DNA of 64,000 nt. It comes from Hellea balneolensis DSM 19091 (GTDB lineage: Bacteria; Pseudomonadota; Alphaproteobacteria; Caulobacterales; Maricaulaceae). Below the pieces are notes generated by a model, which saw only the letters and a program-made list of their open reading frames with translations, was not told where the DNA came from and did no database searches. Where the stretch lies: assembly GCF_000428525.1 (NCBI RefSeq), contig NZ_AUAC01000004.1, positions 124,001 to 188,000 on the forward strand. Direction: 5' to 3'. Every line of letters starts with the position of its first letter. Within the stretch, counting starts at the first letter, position 1. This document shows, piece by piece, positions 1 through 13,637 of this stretch. A program made the position numbers and the translations under genes.

Positions 1-585
1 AGGGCCGCCCGCCTCGACAAATAATTCGGCCAGTTTCATCGGCACAGAAGGGTCTTTTTCTGACGGCTTAAGGATACAGGCATTACCCGTCGCAATCGCC
101 ATACCGAACATCCACATCGGGATCATGGCGGGGAAATTAAAAGGCGTAATTCCCGCGACAACGCCGAGCGGCTTGCGCATTGAATAAACGTCAATCTCTG
201 GCCCGGCGCCGTAAGTATGCTCACCTTTTTGGCCATGCGGAACACCGCAGGCAAATTCGATCACATCAATGCCGCGAATAACATCACCGCGGCTATCGGC
301 GAGGACTTTGCCGTGTTCAGAGGAAAGCATCGCGGCGAGTTCATCCATATGCGCTTCGACAAGCTGTTTGTAAGCAAACATGACGCGAGAGCGTTTTTGG
401 GGATTGGTTTTCATCCAAGCGATTTGTGCCTCGGCGGCAGATTTCACGGCAGCATCCAACTCAGCCGGCGTCGCCATATTAACCTGAGCCTGAACATCGC
501 CCGTATTGGGATTGAAGATGTCTTTTGTGCGGCCTGATGTGCCGGCTACCAGTTGTCCGTCGATGAAATGACCAATCTGTTTCAT
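1..585 (-). CDS. mmsA: CoA-acylating methylmalonate-semialdehyde dehydrogenase, N-terminal part (runs off the window)
   Basis: Aldehyde dehydrogenase superfamily enzyme that converts methylmalonate semialdehyde (valine catabolism) or malonate semialdehyde (inositol catabolism) to propionyl- or acetyl-CoA with NAD in the cytoplasm. Only the first 195 residues are present of about 500 usual for the family; the rest lies beyond base 1. The translation starts MKQIGHFIDGQLVAG and carries the family features TPFNFPAM (cofactor-binding loop) and LKPSEKDP, in which the Lys and Glu contact the nucleotide. The catalytic Cys is outside the window. The ATG at 585 has an AAGGAC ribosome binding site. The neighbouring monooxygenase lies just upstream on the same strand, so co-transcription is possible. 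Assignment to mmsA rather than another ALDH rests on the N-terminal sequence pattern. Confidence 0.88.
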   Translation of the reverse strand, partial: MKQIGHFIDGQLVAGTSGRTKDIFNPNTGDVQAQVNMATPAELDAAVKSAAEAQIAWMKTNPQKRSRVMFAYKQLVEAHMDELAAMLSSEHGKVLADSRGDVIRGIDVIEFACGVPHGQKGEHTYGAGPEIDVYSMRKPLGVVAGITPFNFPAMIPMWMFGMAIATGNACILKPSEKDPSVPMKLAELFVEAGGP

Positions 586-656
586 GATGTCGTCCTTATT
601 TTTACAGCCCTTATACAGAAGCTCGGCGCAAAATTCTGCCTAATTTAGGGGTCATT

Positions 657-2129
657 CTACTCTGCAGCGGTTTTATCAGATATAGGATGGCTGAAGGTGA
701 AATGCTCATAAATGGGGCTTTCCAAGCGGCGCTTAAACTCAACTGATCCCCCATGCCAATTATTAGTCACGCGGGCCCCGTCCTTATACCAACTCGCCTC
801 AATTTTTGCCCATGCGAGCTTGGACAATTTCTCCTGCGCTTCTGTGTTATAAGCATCTTCGGCGGACTTACTCACAGAGACCATCCCTTCGCCCGCCTTA
901 GCAATAAGTTTTAATATATGCTCAAATTGCGCTTCCAATTTATAAATGATGGATGTGTGTCCCGTATTAGTATTGGGCCCATAAAGCATAAACATGTTCG
1001 GGAAGCCGGACGTTGTTACGCCTAAATAAGCAAATGCCCCCTCATTCCAATGCTCCCGCAACTCAGTTCCTGCCTCGCCCGTAACAGCGATCTCTTTTAA
1101 GAAAGGATTTGTATGAAACCCAGTCGCATAAATGATGACATCATGTGGATGAACTTTGCTGGTCTTGGTTTGAATGCCAGCTTTCTGAATGCGGGCAATG
1201 CCGTCTGTTTCAAGGGTTACATTATCGCGGCCAATCGCTTTGTAATATGTATCAGATAATAAAATACGTTTGGCCCCAACAGGGTAATCAGGTTTTAATT
1301 TTGTGCGTTTCTCAGCGTCTTTGACATGGGCTTTTATCTCAAGCGCATTTAATCCTCTCACCAATGCGCCGCGCAATTTCGCTCCCTTGATAACGGGCCA
1401 AATGAAATATTCGCCCTGACACCAAAGCCCGCCACGATAAAGCTTGGCTATGACCGGCACTTTCTTCGCAAGCCATTTTTCAAAACGGGAATATGGGCGG
1501 TCATGCTTATTGATGATCCAATTTGGACTACGTTGATATACCGTCAAATGCTTGGCGATTTTAGCGACTTCAGGGATAAGCTGTGCGGCGCTGGCCCCTA
1601 CGCCAATGACGGCAACATTTTGACCGCTCAGATCAACAGAATGGTCCCATTGCGCAGAGTGGAAACTCGGCCCCTTATAATCAGCCTTACCATCGAAATC
1701 TGGGACAGAAGGGTGATGGAGCTGTCCTATGGCGCTGACAAAAAATTGGCAGTTATAGACCTCTCCGTCTTGGGTTTTTATTATCCAACGACCATCCGTA
1801 TAGTCAGCCCTTTTTACAGCTTGGCCGAATTTAACATGGCGGAGAATATCATTATCTCGAGCAAAGCTTTCAATATAGCTTAGTATCTGTGGCTGCTTTG
1901 ACCATTTAAAATCCCAACCTGGGTTTGGGGCGAAGCTGTATGAATAAAGAGAGGAGGCAATATCGCATTCCGCGCCCGGATAGGTGTTGTGCCGCCAAGT
2001 ACCGCCAACCCCGTCAGCTTTTTCCAGAATAATAAAATCCTCAATACCTGATTGCTTCAATTTATATGCAAGACCCAAGCCTGCAAAACCCGCCCCGACT
2101 ATTACAAGCTTATATCTGTCTTGATGCAC
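657..2129 (-). CDS. Flavin-containing / Baeyer-Villiger-type monooxygenase
   Basis: 490-residue cytoplasmic FAD and NADPH dependent monooxygenase that probably inserts oxygen into ketones or oxidises heteroatoms; the substrate cannot be read from the sequence. Two Rossmann motifs are visible: GAGFAG at residues 12-17 (FAD) and GVGASA at 176-181 (NADPH). Between them lies the Baeyer-Villiger fingerprint in slightly altered form, YKGPSFHSAQW at 151-161, with Tyr where Phe is usual. A later ATGFHTNPF matches the conserved ATG motif of the class B family. It starts with GTG three bases after the moaA stop, and its GGAGG ribosome binding site lies inside the end of moaA, so translation is probably coupled to moaA. 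No functional link between the two is known, so the pairing may be incidental. Confidence 0.85.
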   Translation of the reverse strand: MHQDRYKLVIVGAGFAGLGLAYKLKQSGIEDFIILEKADGVGGTWRHNTYPGAECDIASSLYSYSFAPNPGWDFKWSKQPQILSYIESFARDNDILRHVKFGQAVKRADYTDGRWIIKTQDGEVYNCQFFVSAIGQLHHPSVPDFDGKADYKGPSFHSAQWDHSVDLSGQNVAVIGVGASAAQLIPEVAKIAKHLTVYQRSPNWIINKHDRPYSRFEKWLAKKVPVIAKLYRGGLWCQGEYFIWPVIKGAKLRGALVRGLNALEIKAHVKDAEKRTKLKPDYPVGAKRILLSDTYYKAIGRDNVTLETDGIARIQKAGIQTKTSKVHPHDVIIYATGFHTNPFLKEIAVTGEAGTELREHWNEGAFAYLGVTTSGFPNMFMLYGPNTNTGHTSIIYKLEAQFEHILKLIAKAGEGMVSVSKSAEDAYNTEAQEKLSKLAWAKIEASWYKDGARVTNNWHGGSVEFKRRLESPIYEHFTFSHPISDKTAAE

Positions 2130-2132
2130 GCC

Positions 2133-3134
2133 TTAACCTCCCGTCACAGACATGTGCCGCGCGACCGCTGGTGCCGCGCCGCGATCGGAAATATCGAAAT
2201 TATGTTTTTCCGGCTTTTGATGCATGGCCAAATTAAGCAGTGCCGATAAATCCTCTTGCGGATTTGCCCCCCGAATTGCCTCACGCAAATCTAGCTTGCC
2301 GCCATGCCCAAGACAGGTATAGATCTGCCCTGTGCATGTCACGCGTACGCGATTGCAGCCCGCGCAAAAATTATTTGTCAGCGGCGTAATCAGCCCCAAA
2401 ATTCCGCCTGTCTCGGCCACTTTGACATAACGCGCAGGTCCGCCTGTTTTTAGCGGCGTGTCTATCAGTGTAAAACGTTCTTTCAACTGATCACGGATTG
2501 CCGTGAGCGGGATATATTGGTCAACGCGATCTTCATCAATCTCGCCTAAAGGCATGACCTCAATTAAGGTCATATCCATGCCGCGCTCATGCGCCCATAT
2601 CATCAGATCTGGAATCTCAGCATCATTTGTGCCTTTCAGCGCAACCGTATTAATCTTAACTTTCAGACCAGCCTGCTGAGCCGCATCAATGCCCCGCATA
2701 ACATTATCAAGCGCTGCGCGGCGCGTAAGCTTTAAGAAGGTGTCAGGGTTGCGGCTATCGAGAGAGACATTTATGCGCTCCAGACCATTCGCTTTGAGGT
2801 CTTTAGCAAATTTTGAAAGTTGCGTCCCATTTGTCGTAAGCGTAATTTCATCAAGCGCTCCGCTTTCACGGTGGCGGGATAGATTTTTAATAAACTCCAT
2901 GAGACCTCTCCGCACCAAAGGCTCGCCCCCAGTTAGGCGGATTTTTCTGATCCCGCGCGCGATAAAAGACCCGCAAAGACTATCAAGTTCTTCTAGAGTC
3001 AATAAATCCTTGCGCGGCAGAAAAGTCATATTCTCGGCCATGCAATAAGTGCAGCGCAGATCACATCGGTCCGTCACTGACAGGCGAAGATAAGTTATCT
3101 CCCGCCCAAAACTATCGGTAAGTTGGCTCTCCAT
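2133..3134 (-). CDS. moaA: GTP 3',8-cyclase (molybdenum cofactor biosynthesis protein A)
   Basis: Radical-SAM enzyme that, with MoaC, turns GTP into cyclic pyranopterin monophosphate, the first step of molybdopterin synthesis. The radical-SAM cluster motif CDLRCTYC is at residues 24-31. The C-terminal cluster region has the motifs CAGCNRVRV and, further on, CLGHGGK. The protein ends in Gly-Gly, as the family requires. I place the start at the ATG at 3134 ([12 protein letters not shown]), which aligns exactly with the usual MoaA N-terminus and gives 333 residues. A longer reading from a TTG at 3179 adds 15 residues with no family match. No other moa gene is in the window. The monooxygenase gene follows at once. 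Confidence 0.95.
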   Translation of the reverse strand: MESQLTDSFGREITYLRLSVTDRCDLRCTYCMAENMTFLPRKDLLTLEELDSLCGSFIARGIRKIRLTGGEPLVRRGLMEFIKNLSRHRESGALDEITLTTNGTQLSKFAKDLKANGLERINVSLDSRNPDTFLKLTRRAALDNVMRGIDAAQQAGLKVKINTVALKGTNDAEIPDLMIWAHERGMDMTLIEVMPLGEIDEDRVDQYIPLTAIRDQLKERFTLIDTPLKTGGPARYVKVAETGGILGLITPLTNNFCAGCNRVRVTCTGQIYTCLGHGGKLDLREAIRGANPQEDLSALLNLAMHQKPEKHNFDISDRGAAPAVARHMSVTGG

Positions 3135-3243
3135 AAGGCTGAGTTTATGAGCGGCAATTACGCGGCTGACAAGCACCAAAGATGAATGCCGCCTATAAGG
3201 TAGAGGCGCCTGATTTTTATAGCTCTTTTTCCGCAGTTACCGC

Positions 3244-3272
3244 TTGATATCTGCGGCTATGACACATATATG
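3244..3272 (+). promoter_or_regulatory. Probable promoter of the initiator tRNA
   Basis: TTGATA (3244-3249) and TATATG (3267-3272) are separated by 17 bases and sit just upstream of the mature tRNA 5' end at 3278. Initiation would then fall almost at the tRNA itself, leaving little or no leader. Confidence 0.4.
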
Positions 3273-3277
3273 ACGCG

Positions 3278-3354
<77 letters not shown>

Positions 3355-3366
3355 GTTTCAAAAACA

Positions 3367-3390
3367 GCCCGCTCACAAGCGGGCTTTTTT
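3367..3390 (+). terminator. Rho-independent terminator after tRNA-fMet
   Basis: Perfect stem GCCCGC / GCGGGC with loop TCACAA, followed by six T, 13 bases after the tRNA. Confidence 0.9.
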
Positions 3391-3504
3391 GTGAACAACG
3401 TGCAGAAAAAACGCGCAGCCTTAGCGCGTTCTTTTATGCGCGAATTAACTACATGCCTCAGTTAACATCCACCTTCCGTAAAAGGTGTATGTTTCTCCTG
3501 ACAA

Positions 3505-4704
3505 TTATAAAAACTTAGAAACAATTTTCTCTAAATCTTGAAAACAAGACTTATAGACTAATGGGGATTTCCCAACTTTATCAGGAGCCCCTTTTTCCAA
3601 GGAACAAGTATCCACTAAACGTTCTATAGATTTAGGAAGTAAAGTTTCTAGGGGAACTTTCCATTCAAATATTCCAGCTTCGACATCAAGGTGCACATTT
3701 GCCCTAAAAGCAGAAATTATTGGATACGCCCAGCCATTAGGTACGAGATACTCTGTTTTTTCGTTTATGAAATGAAGTTTTATATTTTTTCGCTTAACAG
3801 ACACTGCCTTCCCAGCAGATGTTGCTAAGATACCTTTTTTTACCTCATCATGTAATCGTAATATCTCAGGCAACTTGGAGATTAAGAGAATGACTAACTT
3901 TTTTTCTTTTTTTGCATCCTCCGAAAAATACGTTAGCCCATATTTCCGACTGTTATAGAGAGATGTAGGAAACTTATTTTCGGGGAAGCGTTTAAGATTA
4001 AACATTTCAAGTAGGCATAAGACTTGAGAGATATAAAACTCACCATCTCCGCCCTGTTTGTAGAAAATTGCCTCCGCCCCTGGTTCGCCGACCATAATTT
4101 TCTTTATTTCTTCAAACTCTCCAATCAATTCAGCCAGAGACGGATCATCAACTTGCTTACTGCGATTAAGGCCCTCCGCCATTTCAACAACTTTGTCTTG
4201 TTCAATCTGACTCATTACATGAACTCGGACATAGGCATCCCTCAACGACTTAACTTTCTCTGCATCTGCCGTTTCTACAGCGTCTATAATAGCTGCATAA
4301 GTGTGTCCTCCGTTGACGATACCGTGAACCTGAGAATCTGACAGAACAAGCTCCATATACTCTTGTGAACCCGCTTGCTTGTAAGTTTTGACATCCTCAA
4401 CAAGCAAATAGATGCCTTGATTTTTAATGGCCATGTCTCTTGGGTTTTCGTAAAGAGTTTCGAAAATCCCTTTAACTACATTTCCAGTAAGAGCGTTTTT
4501 TTCATCTCTTCTTGGGTTTCGGGGATTTACTTCAAGAAAATTTTCCAAATCAATAGGGATATCAGTTACCCTGACAAATGCACTTCCTAGTTTTGCACCA
4601 TTCATTTCTGGAAGCGGTTGGCTTCGGAAAGAGTTTACTGGAATTTTAATTGAGGTTTTAGCACTTTTACGCAGGCCAAGCGTTTTTGTAGACGCACTTT
4701 GCAT
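3505..4704 (-). CDS. AIPR-family protein (abortive-infection phage-resistance type)
   Basis: 399-residue protein resembling the AIPR family, named after putative abortive-infection phage resistance proteins. Visible pointers are EVNPRNPRR near residue 58, a run NQGIYLLVEDV near 95-105, and IVNGGHTYAAI at 129-139, which matches the family pattern in which an (N)NG-type segment is followed by a VNGGQT motif. The family's biochemical role is not settled; phage defence is inferred from the name and from the accessory setting. The ATG at 4704 has a strong AAGGAG site eight bases upstream; a longer ORF upstream of it lacks one. The gene is AT-rich compared with moaA and stands alone between the initiator tRNA and the end of the rRNA operon, which suggests acquisition. 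No partner gene is adjacent. Confidence 0.65.
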   Translation of the reverse strand: MQSASTKTLGLRKSAKTSIKIPVNSFRSQPLPEMNGAKLGSAFVRVTDIPIDLENFLEVNPRNPRRDEKNALTGNVVKGIFETLYENPRDMAIKNQGIYLLVEDVKTYKQAGSQEYMELVLSDSQVHGIVNGGHTYAAIIDAVETADAEKVKSLRDAYVRVHVMSQIEQDKVVEMAEGLNRSKQVDDPSLAELIGEFEEIKKIMVGEPGAEAIFYKQGGDGEFYISQVLCLLEMFNLKRFPENKFPTSLYNSRKYGLTYFSEDAKKEKKLVILLISKLPEILRLHDEVKKGILATSAGKAVSVKRKNIKLHFINEKTEYLVPNGWAYPIISAFRANVHLDVEAGIFEWKVPLETLLPKSIERLVDTCSLEKGAPDKVGKSPLVYKSCFQDLEKIVSKFL

Positions 4705-4903
4705 CGTAGTTCTCCTTAAGTGTAGAAAACATATGTTCGCTACGGATGAGCCATAAGCGGTAATGCCGATGGCAACAGCGGTATAATTACTCACTGCATA
4801 AAGGTATGGTTAGGAGATGATGAAAATAATTGCAAGGCCAACTGTGGATAAAGTAGAAACTGGGTCCCCGCCTTCGCCAGGCTGGGTGGTATATTCCAAA
4901 CAC

Positions 4904-4938
4904 AAAAAAGCCCCGCCAGATTTCTCTGAGCGGGGCTT
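4904..4938 (-). terminator. Terminator of the rRNA operon
   Basis: AAGCCCCGC (4908-4916) pairs with GCGGGGCTT (4930-4938); read on the minus strand the stem is followed by six T. It lies about 40 bases beyond the 5S 3' end. The 200 bases between it and the AIPR start show only a short GC-rich piece near 4860-4890 that faintly resembles one end of the dispersed repeats near 51.5 kb. Confidence 0.85.
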
Positions 4939-4979
4939 AATTTTGTTTATGTGGAGGGTATTAATATTGCTTGGATAAA

Positions 4980-5093
4980 CCGGGCGGCGACCTACTCTCC
5001 CGTGCCTTAAGACAAAGTACCATCGGCGCTGAGAGGCTTAACGACCGAGTTCGGAATGGGATCGGGTGGGGACCTCTCGCAATAACCACCCGG
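4980..5093 (-). rRNA. rrf: 5S ribosomal RNA
   Basis: About 114 nt. The 5' CCGGGTGG and 3' CGCCCGG ends pair to close helix I, and the conserved interior CCGAGTTCGGAATGGGATCGGGTGG region is seen on the complementary strand. Last gene of the operon. Ends are set by the terminal helix and may be off by a base or two. Confidence 0.93.
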
Positions 5094-5365
5094 TTAATGC
5101 AAGCAATAAGGACGCTCTTTCCGTAAGGAAAAGCGTTCAACCTAACATTTTATCGAAGATAAAACTGTTAGGCTCAGTGTTTCGCACAACACAGTCTCAA
5201 AAAATAAACTAAGGGTGTTTGTTTTTTGAGGCATTATGTTTTTCGGTAATGCGAATAACTGTAATAGTAAAGATATCGTCTGGTGTGTTTATTTAATTTG
5301 TTCTTCGAGCGAATTAATCGCTGCGCACGAACACCGTGTTATGAAAATCTCTAAGAAACCTGAAA

Positions 5366-8150
<2,785 letters not shown>

Positions 8151-8453
8151 CTTCAGATTCTTGAGATGGTCAAACATACCGACCAGAAGTTTGGTATGCT
8201 TAACCTCAATTTCATTGTTTGGCGTTCATGCGCAGTGAATAATACGCTATAAAAGAGACATATATATTTACTACCATAAACAGCCAGACGATATCTTTAC
8301 TATTAAAGTCCATCCTTGGAAAATTAGTCATTACATTTATGTGCATTCGATGTCGAATGCGTAACGAACTGGGCGGATGAACCCTCCATATACGATTTCA
8401 AATATCCAATCGATAACGAATTATCGAAAGAAACTTGTAATTGGTGTTGAAAA

Positions 8454-8529
8454 TGGTGGAGCTTAGCGGATTCGAACCGCTGACCCTCTGCTTGCAAAGC
8501 AGATGCTCTACCAACTGAGCTAAAGCCCC
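8454..8529 (-). tRNA. tRNA-Ala (TGC)
   Basis: 76-nt cloverleaf with encoded CCA in the 16S-23S spacer. The acceptor stem GGGGCTT / AAGCTCC includes the G3-U70 wobble pair that specifies alanine. Anticodon TGC. Confidence 0.97.
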
Positions 8530-8693
8530 CAGAGCAATATTTTGCAAAGCAAAATTTGCGGAGCTTGCGGAACATTTGTAGCGATATTTGCGCAGCAAAT
8601 TCGCGGGAATGTTTTGCAAGTGGCCTGCACGCGATTGACTACGTCATTCGCTGTCGCAGGTTGCTGCTTTCTTTGCTTCGCAAAAGAAGCAGC

Positions 8694-8770
8694 TGGTAGG
8701 CCGAAGAAGACTTGAACTTCCGACCTCGCCCTTATCAGGGGCGCGCTCTAACCAGCTGAGCTACCGGCCT
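8694..8770 (-). tRNA. tRNA-Ile (GAT)
   Basis: 77-nt cloverleaf with encoded CCA, anticodon GAT in loop CTGATAA, first tRNA of the 16S-23S spacer. The 164 bases separating it from tRNA-Ala hold small GCAAA-rich inverted repeats, such as ATTTTGC-AAA-GCAAAAT near 8540, probably processing stems. Confidence 0.97.
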
Positions 8771-8959
8771 CCATATCAACACGTTTATAACCTATCGCAG
8801 CCCATATTGGCGCAGCGGCTATAAACTAAAAGGGAAGAGAAACGAAGACGGCGCCTGGCCGTTAAGTGATCCATAACACCGGAGAGGCGTATGGACCTTA
8901 TATTTTCTAAAAGACTAAAAAAGTGCGTGTCCAATAAAGGACGAAGACCTTCAAAACCT

Positions 8960-10445
<1,486 letters not shown>

Positions 10446-10719
10446 AAAGTTGATCCGACTGTCGTTTTAACTGGCATGACATATAAATATGTCTTGCTTC
10501 GTTGCGTTTCAAAGAAATAACGAAAACCTCTATCAGAGCATAAGCTCATCAAGCGATTTCATTATTTTCATAAAGAGAAACGTCATAAACAGTCGTTCAA
10601 ATGTTTGTGCAGTTTGTTACCAAATCTGCGTCACAGTCAAACGCCGCCTGCGTCTCTCTTCCCAATATTCACAATGTCAAACAGCTATGGAATTAAGTTA
10701 GACTTTTTTCCAAAACAAA

Positions 10720-10740
10720 AGGCCTTCCTAAAAGGCCTTG
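10720..10740 (-). promoter_or_regulatory. Leader hairpin in the rRNA transcript
   Basis: AAGGCCT and AGGCCTT form a perfect 7-bp stem with a 7-base loop, followed on the minus strand by TTGTTTTGG. It lies about 30 bases after the predicted start and looks like a weak attenuator or a processing/antitermination element. The rest of the 300-base leader down to 16S shows no gene. Confidence 0.45.
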
Positions 10741-10772
10741 GCGCCCGCTAAGTGTTCCTCAGCGAGGAGCGC

Positions 10773-10801
10773 TATATAGGGAAACGATTTTTCACTTGCA
10801 A
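10773..10801 (-). promoter_or_regulatory. Promoter of the rRNA operon
   Basis: On the minus strand, TTGCAA (10801-10796) and TATATA (10778-10773) are spaced by exactly 17 bases, with an AT-rich tract upstream that could serve as an UP element. A start near 10766 is implied. It lies about 320 bases before 16S, normal for rRNA leaders. Confidence 0.75.
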
Positions 10802-11123
10802 CACCTTTTTTTCAAAAAATGCATAAAAATCAAGATAAGTTCTAATTTGACGCTTTTTATTAAAAAAACCCAATAAAACCGAGGTTTTTAGACGTCAAAC
10901 TTATCCACAGCCTGTGTAATTTAGGGCTTACTAAGGCGTTTTCTAAGGCTTGCTCATGTTTCCGAAGTGTTTCCTTATCAGAAAATTCAAAAAAAAGCAA
11001 ATACGGTGAGAGATTCTTGCCTGCGCGCCTCCTGAAAACGATGTTAATCGGGTCGATAATAATGCAGAAACACTCTGTAAGAATACATTTTAATCTGAAA
11101 ACTTTCTGCGGGAGCCTGATTCC

Positions 11124-12518
11124 ATGACACATTCTCAAACTCTGCTTGCTTTAAAAACGCTCTCTTCGACGGCACTTGGCGTTGGTACAGCGATTTTATT
11201 ATCAGCTTGCTCTCAAGCGAACACCCTCACGCGGGATAATCCTGCTGAAGCTTCGGCTAAAAAACCCGCTAAAAACGTGATTCTCTTTATTGGCGACGGC
11301 ATGGGCATCTCGACAATTACTGCGGCCCGAATATTTGATGGGCAATCTCAAGGCAAAAAAGGCGAAGAACATCAGCTTGCATTTGATAAATTTGAGAATG
11401 TGGCTCTAGTTAAAACCTATAATACGAATGCCCAAGTCCCGGATAGCGCCGGAACGGCTACCGCAATGATGTCTGGCTATAAAACAAATATAGGCGCTGT
11501 AAACGTTCCGTCTGCCTTATTGGATGCCCGCTCCGCGGATAGCTGTAATCCCGACGCCCTACCGCCGACACTCACAAAACGTGCGCAAGATGCTGGCAAA
11601 GCCGTTGGCATTCTCTCTACCGCCCGAATTACTCACGCGACGCCTGCCGCTATGTATAGCCACTCGCCCTCTCGTGATCTTGAAGCAGATAAAGATATTC
11701 AAGGCGTCTTTGCCGCTTGCACCAGCATCGCCCAACAAATGGTCGAAAGCCAAGCCGAGGTCATAATGGGCGGCGGCTTTAAAGAGTTCTCTGAGGCGCA
11801 AATGGAAACGCTGCGAACTGACTTTATATATGTGGGTAATAAAACAGAGATGATAAACGCGAAAACAGGCAAATTACGCGGTCTTTTTAATCGCTCACAT
11901 ATGAGTTTCGAAGCGGACCGTAACGAGACAGATGAGCCTTCTCTGGCCGAAATGACATCGGTCGCCATTGACCGCCTCTCTTCTGACGAGGATGGCTATG
12001 TGCTTATGGTTGAGGCTGGCCGTGTGGATCACGCGCATCATGGTATCAATGCTTACCGCGCCCTAACCGACGCGCAAGCACTCAATGAAGCGGTCAAAGT
12101 TGCCGTCGCGAAAGCCAATGATGATACGCTGATCTTGGTGACCGCTGATCACAGTCACGTCTTTACAATGGCAGGATATCCAGTCCGCGGCAATCCGATC
12201 TTGGGCCTTACCAAGGGCTTTAACCGTGAAACCCAGCAAGTTGAAATCATCAAAGACCAGGACGGCAAGCCCTATACAACGCTCGGCTATCATAATGGCC
12301 CCAATGTGCGCGAAGCGGATAGCCCTGCACTCACTGATAATATGGTGCAAGCCAAAGATTACCGCCAACAAACAGCTGTAAATCTCGGCAGTGAAACCCA
12401 TGGCGGTGAAGACGTCGCTCTCTATGCTACAGGCCCGGGTGCAGAACATGTGCGCGGGGTGATGGAGCAGAACAAAATTTATGATGTCATGGCAAAAGCT
12501 ATGGGGTGGGAGGACTAG
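11124..12518 (+). CDS. Alkaline phosphatase, predicted lipoprotein
   Basis: 464-residue metal-dependent phosphomonoesterase of the PhoA superfamily, exported and probably membrane-anchored: the N-terminus is a signal peptide ending in a lipobox LLSAC with Cys29. The metal-binding FIGDGMG is at residues 55-61 and the nucleophile Ser108 lies in DSAGTATAM. Further metal ligands are seen in EAGRVDHAHHG, in TADHSH and in SETHGGEDV near the C-terminus. All expected active-site elements are present, so it should be active. GGAG precedes the ATG. It stands alone after the rRNA promoter region; the 260 bases upstream hold no convincing gene and no clear Pho box. It would release phosphate from organic phosphate in the periplasm. 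Confidence 0.93.
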   Translation: MTHSQTLLALKTLSSTALGVGTAILLSACSQANTLTRDNPAEASAKKPAKNVILFIGDGMGISTITAARIFDGQSQGKKGEEHQLAFDKFENVALVKTYNTNAQVPDSAGTATAMMSGYKTNIGAVNVPSALLDARSADSCNPDALPPTLTKRAQDAGKAVGILSTARITHATPAAMYSHSPSRDLEADKDIQGVFAACTSIAQQMVESQAEVIMGGGFKEFSEAQMETLRTDFIYVGNKTEMINAKTGKLRGLFNRSHMSFEADRNETDEPSLAEMTSVAIDRLSSDEDGYVLMVEAGRVDHAHHGINAYRALTDAQALNEAVKVAVAKANDDTLILVTADHSHVFTMAGYPVRGNPILGLTKGFNRETQQVEIIKDQDGKPYTTLGYHNGPNVREADSPALTDNMVQAKDYRQQTAVNLGSETHGGEDVALYATGPGAEHVRGVMEQNKIYDVMAKAMGWED

Positions 12519-12618
12519 CTATAAAACATCTCTCATAATCACGTTTGCCTTGTAAGGCTTACCTCTTATAACCCTTAAATTGACTGCCAAATTCCATAAA
12601 ACGAAAGCTCTTTATATC

Positions 12619-13602
12619 ATGACACATTTTACGCGCCTTCTTCTGTCCGGCACAGCTGCGCTCGGACTTCTTTTCTCTGCGTGCCAAGCGAAATCTGATG
12701 CACCTGCTGCAAAATTGGCGGATGACGTCAGCAAAGACGAAATGGTGGCGATGATGAAAGACGCTATGGTCGATGCCAAAGCGACTTCGGGCAGCGGCTC
12801 TCCCGCAATGTGGACATTCTCAGATGAGGATACGACCGTTTATTTGTACGGCACTGTTCATTTGCTCAAACCAAGCGTAACGTGGCGCTCTCCTGCACTG
12901 GATGCCGCGCTCGCTGAGGCAGATACATTAGTTCTAGAAGCCGATGTTGCCAGCCCAGAAAGCGCCGCAGGACTGCAAAGACTTGTTATGGAATATGGCG
13001 TCTTTTCAGACGGACAATCATTATCGGGCCTTTTGGAAGACGATGATGAAGCCGTCGTCTCCGCCGCTTTGCAAGCCAATGGCATTCCAATGCAAGCAGT
13101 TGACACAATGAAGCCTTGGATGGTTGGACTGCAACTGAGTATGATGCAAATTATGCAAGCGGGTTATGATCCCCAATCGGGCGTCGAGACTGTTCTGATG
13201 GCTGATGCCAAGGATAAGAAACTGGCCTATTTAGAAACAGCAGAAACTCAGATCAAAGCGCTCGGCGGCGCGCCATTGGACGAGCAAGTGCAAGGCCTCA
13301 TGGCCACGCTCAGCTCTATGGAACTCGGCGAAGAATATCTCGACACATTGGTTGCAGAATGGGCTGATGGCGACGTGAAAGGCATTGGAGCTTTAATGGC
13401 CAACCCCGCCATGTTCGGAACGCAGGACAGTTATGACGCTTTGCTGACCACGCGAAATAAGAACTGGGTTCCCGGTATAAAAGCTCTTTTAAACGAACCG
13501 GGCACAAAACTCGTCGCGGTTGGCGCCGGACATCTGGCCGGCCCGGACAGCGTTGTGAAAATGCTTAAGAAAGACGGTATTAAAGTCAAAGCCGTAAAAT
13601 AG
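12619..13602 (+). CDS. TraB/GumN family protein, predicted lipoprotein
   Basis: 327 residues from the ATG at 12619; a longer reading begins at a TTG 39 bases upstream but spoils the signal peptide. The N-terminus MTHFTRLLLSG...LLFSAC is a lipoprotein signal. The core shows the family's two motifs, YLYGTVHLL after about residue 70 and VGAGHLAGPDSV near the C-terminus, whose His and Glu residues are thought to bind metal. The family is related to Tiki-type metalloproteases and to the plasmid protein TraB; bacterial members have no firm function, though protease activity is suspected. It follows the alkaline phosphatase on the same strand and is closed by a shared bidirectional terminator. Confidence 0.85.
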   Translation: MTHFTRLLLSGTAALGLLFSACQAKSDAPAAKLADDVSKDEMVAMMKDAMVDAKATSGSGSPAMWTFSDEDTTVYLYGTVHLLKPSVTWRSPALDAALAEADTLVLEADVASPESAAGLQRLVMEYGVFSDGQSLSGLLEDDDEAVVSAALQANGIPMQAVDTMKPWMVGLQLSMMQIMQAGYDPQSGVETVLMADAKDKKLAYLETAETQIKALGGAPLDEQVQGLMATLSSMELGEEYLDTLVAEWADGDVKGIGALMANPAMFGTQDSYDALLTTRNKNWVPGIKALLNEPGTKLVAVGAGHLAGPDSVVKMLKKDGIKVKAVK

Positions 13603-13609
13603 ATCAACT

Positions 13610-13637
13610 AAAGCCTTGCCGTAATAGGCAGGGCTTT
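13610..13637. terminator. Bidirectional terminator between convergent genes
   Basis: AAAGCCTTGCC (13610-13620), loop GTAATA, GGCAGGGCTTT (13627-13637): an 11-bp stem with one G-T pair, ending the TraB/GumN gene and overlapping the stop of the cytochrome gene on the other strand. Confidence 0.7.

Noticed and set aside
1503-1883. 126-residue ORF opposite the monooxygenase gene
   Set aside because: Shadow of a well supported gene on the other strand.
3134-3179. Longer moaA start at a TTG
   Set aside because: The extra 15 residues match no MoaA, while the ATG at 3134 gives the canonical N-terminus.
10489-11138. ORFs in the rRNA leader and upstream of the phosphatase gene (70 and 92 residues)
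   Set aside because: They overlap the rRNA promoter and leader or the phosphatase start and show no coding signature.
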